Of a stretch of 64,000 nt of DNA, positions 61,946-64,000 are shown piece after piece (the first letter of the stretch is position 1; each line of letters begins with the position of its first letter). The DNA comes from Hymenobacter arizonensis (lineage in GTDB: Bacteria; Bacteroidota; Bacteroidia; Cytophagales; Hymenobacteraceae), in assembly GCF_900115775.1 (NCBI RefSeq), contig NZ_FOXS01000003.1, forward strand, positions 434,001 through 498,000. Reading direction: 5' to 3'. Made by a program: the position numbers and the translations under genes. Below the pieces are notes generated by a model, which was not told where the DNA came from, searched no databases, and saw only the letters and a list, made by a program, of their open reading frames with translations.

Positions 61946-64000
61946 AATCCTCGGTTTCTTCAATCAATACACGCGGCTCCACGCCTTCCAAAATCGGCGA
62001 TTCGTTTTCGTCGCGAATCAGCTTGCTGCTGCCGGCCAGGGTGCCGAAGAAGTAGTACAAGCCGGGGATGATGATGACTCCGAACACGGTGCCAAACAGC
62101 ATGCCGCCCAGGGCCGACGAGCCGATGGTCCGGTTGCCGATGGCCCCCGCGCCGGTAGCCACCACCAGCGGAATCAGGCCGGCAATGAAGGCGAACGACG
62201 TCATCAGGATGGGTCGGAAACGTACCCGGGCGCCTTCAATGGCCGCCTCGCGCACCGACATGCCTTCCTCGTGCTTCAGGGCCGCGAACTCCACAATCAG
62301 CACGGCGTTCTTGCCCAGCAAGCCCACCAGCATCACGAGGCCCACCTGCGCATAGATGTCGTTGGCCAGGCCAAACATCTTGATGAACAGGAAGGACCCA
62401 AACACGCCCGCCACCAGCGAGAAGATTACGGCCAGCGGCAGCAGGAAGCTTTCGTACTGCGCGGCCAGCACCAGGTAAACGAAAATGAGTACAATGGTGA
62501 AGATGACGATGGACTCGTTGCCGCGGCCCACCTCGTCTTTCGACAGCCCGCCCCAGTCGATGGAGTAGCCGTGGGGCAGGCCCTGGGCCACTTCCTGCAC
62601 CGCCTTAATGGCCTCGCCGGAGCTGAAGCCCTCGGCCGCACCGCCGCGGATGGAGGCGGTGGTGTACATGTTGTAGCGGTTGATTTCGTTGGCGCCCTGC
62701 GTCTTCACGATTTTCATGAAGGCCGAGAACGGCACCATCTCGCCCTTGTCGTTTTTGGCCCACATGTTCAGCACGTCCTCGGGCAGCTTGCGGTACTCCG
62801 GCGAAGCCTGCACGAACACCTTGAAAAAGCGCTGGTACTTGATGAAGCCCAGCTCGTAGGTGGAGCCCACCAGCACGGAAAGCGTATTCATGGCATTGCC
62901 GATGCTCACGCCCTTTTGCATGGCCTGCTCGTTGTCAATCTTGAGTTCGTACTGCGGGTAGTTGGCCGAGAAGAAAGTGAACAGGCCGGCCAGTTCCTTG
63001 CGCTTTTTCAGCTTGCCCATGAACTCTTCATTCACCTTTTCCAGCGCTTTGTAATCGCCGGAGTTGGTTTTGTCGAGCAGCTGCAGTTGGAAGCCGCCCG
63101 CCGCACCGTAGCCGGGCACCGCCGGCGGCTCGAAGAATTCGATGGTAGCACCCGGGATTTGGTGGGCCTTTTTCTCCAGGTTGGCAATGATTTCGGCGAT
63201 GGATTCCTTGCGCTCCGACCACGGCTTGAGGTCCAGCAAGCAGGTGCCGGCGTTGGAGCCGCGGCCCTCGGTGAGCACTTCGTAGCCGGCCAGGGTTGAA
63301 ATGTTGGCGATGCCGGGCACGTCCTTGGCCAGGCTGGCCAGGCGCTGCGACACGGCGTTGGTCTGTTCCAGCGTGGTGCCGGGCGGCGTCTGCACAATGG
63401 CGTAAATCAGGCCCTGGTCTTCGCTGGGGATAAAGCCGGCCGGCAGCTTGGCCGTGATGGCCCAGATGCCCAGCCCAAAGGCAATCAGCATGGCGAAGGT
63501 CACGAGGCGGTTGGCCACAATCTTCTCCAGCAGGCCCACATAGGCGTTGGTCAGCTTCTCAAAGCTGCGGTTGAACCAGTCGAAGAAGCGCTGCATGGGC
63601 GTTTTCTTCTTGGGCTGGCCGTGGTTATTTTTCAGAATCATGGCGCAGAGCACCGGCGTGAGCGTGAGGGCTACGAGGCCCGAAATCACAATGGCCGTGG
63701 CCATGGTAATCGAGAACTGCCGGTAGAAAATGCCCACCGGGCCGCTCATGAACGACACCGGAATGAACACCGCCGTCATCATGATGGTAATGGCGATGAT
63801 GGCCCCGCTTATTTCGCCAACTACCTTGCGCACCGCGTTGTAGGGCGAAAGGTGCTCCTCCTCCATTTTGGCGTGCACGGCCTCAATCACCACAATGGCG
63901 TTGTCGACCACAATACCAATCGAGAGCACCAGCGCAAACAGCGTAATCATGTTGATGGTGAGTCCGAACGCCTGCATGGCAATGAACGAGCCCACCAGCG
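61938..64000 (-). CDS. RND efflux transporter, permease subunit (5' partial)
   Basis: C-terminal ~687 residues of an AcrB/HAE1-type proton-driven efflux pump; the gene continues past the right edge. TM4 has GIVVDNAIVVIEAVHAKM, where AcrB has two Asp (407/408); the second is Asn here. The periplasmic loop (about 190-470), LVGLLGKNAVLIVEFAALKH with the Lys matching AcrB Lys940, and SALGGMLFGTVFGVIIIPGLYYFF follow. It exports drugs, dyes or other hydrophobic compounds. Regulation by the adjacent two-component system is likely. Confidence 0.9.
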   Translation of the reverse strand, partial: LVGSFIAMQAFGLTINMITLFALVLSIGIVVDNAIVVIEAVHAKMEEEHLSPYNAVRKVVGEISGAIIAITIMMTAVFIPVSFMSGPVGIFYRQFSITMATAIVISGLVALTLTPVLCAMILKNNHGQPKKKTPMQRFFDWFNRSFEKLTNAYVGLLEKIVANRLVTFAMLIAFGLGIWAITAKLPAGFIPSEDQGLIYAIVQTPPGTTLEQTNAVSQRLASLAKDVPGIANISTLAGYEVLTEGRGSNAGTCLLDLKPWSERKESIAEIIANLEKKAHQIPGATIEFFEPPAVPGYGAAGGFQLQLLDKTNSGDYKALEKVNEEFMGKLKKRKELAGLFTFFSANYPQYELKIDNEQAMQKGVSIGNAMNTLSVLVGSTYELGFIKYQRFFKVFVQASPEYRKLPEDVLNMWAKNDKGEMVPFSAFMKIVKTQGANEINRYNMYTTASIRGGAAEGFSSGEAIKAVQEVAQGLPHGYSIDWGGLSKDEVGRGNESIVIFTIVLIFVYLVLAAQYESFLLPLAVIFSLVAGVFGSFLFIKMFGLANDIYAQVGLVMLVGLLGKNAVLIVEFAALKHEEGMSVREAAIEGARVRFRPILMTSFAFIAGLIPLVVATGAGAIGNRTIGSSALGGMLFGTVFGVIIIPGLYYFFGTLAGSSKLIRDENESPILEGVEPRVLIEETEDYA

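Overview
The window looks like chromosomal DNA from a Bacteroidota bacterium close to Hymenobacter (Cytophagales). The reasons are the high-GC codon use, secreted proteins ending in type IX secretion (T9SS) sorting domains, few Shine-Dalgarno sequences, a few TAnnTTTG-like promoter boxes, short palindromic repeats between genes, and gene families typical of that group (DUF4174, DUF4394, HTTM, cyanophycinase, single-repeat TolC proteins in polysaccharide operons). I saw no rRNA, tRNA, CRISPR array, phage or intact insertion sequence. The one clear mobile-type element is a small MITE-like sequence at 45539-45729.

Region 1 (1-10.4 kb) is mixed metabolism. It holds the end of a DUF294 nucleotidyltransferase-type protein, a DUF4174 gene with a 3' frameshift beside an inverted pair of repeats, a large lipoprotein glycosidase, and an HTTM membrane protein. 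A minus-strand redox group follows: c-type cytochrome, phytoene-desaturase-like flavoprotein, GMC oxidoreductase and a Tat-exported small subunit.

Region 2 (10.5-30.8 kb) is a long minus-strand exopolysaccharide locus. Read from its promoter side it starts with a lone response regulator. Then come a sugar-phosphate transferase with a receiver-like N-terminus, a short TolC protein, a Wzz/BY-kinase-like copolymerase with a degenerate ATPase, a Wzy/O-antigen-ligase-type polymerase, several glycosyltransferases, a hexapeptide acyltransferase and a 28-codon membrane peptide. The distal part has a HAD phosphatase, a UbiA-type prenyltransferase, a GT-C membrane transferase, a flippase, a GT14 enzyme and a GT8-like enzyme. 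Together these could initiate, polymerise, flip, decorate and export a polymer. The UbiA-HAD pair suggests a polyprenyl-phosphate sugar donor.

Region 3 (31.5-39.4 kb) has two T9SS-exported PA14 proteins flanking a hybrid histidine kinase. The larger joins a clan-A-like glycoside hydrolase to three PA14 domains. The two genes are almost identical over about 450 bp at their 3' ends.

Region 4 (40-54.4 kb) is housekeeping and accessory: a beta-propeller-like protein, two DUF421 proteins with added zinc ribbons, a degenerate LigD-phosphoesterase-like protein, isoaspartyl peptidase and cyanophycinase (cyanophycin breakdown), a DUF4394 lipoprotein, fused trehalose-6-phosphate synthase/phosphatase, SPW and MOSC proteins, and a divergent SDR/HxlR pair with a likely operator.

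Region 5 (54.8-64 kb) has a large SBBP-propeller and C-type-lectin T9SS protein, a two-component system, and a convergent RND efflux pump with its outer-membrane factor. The pump gene runs off the window end.
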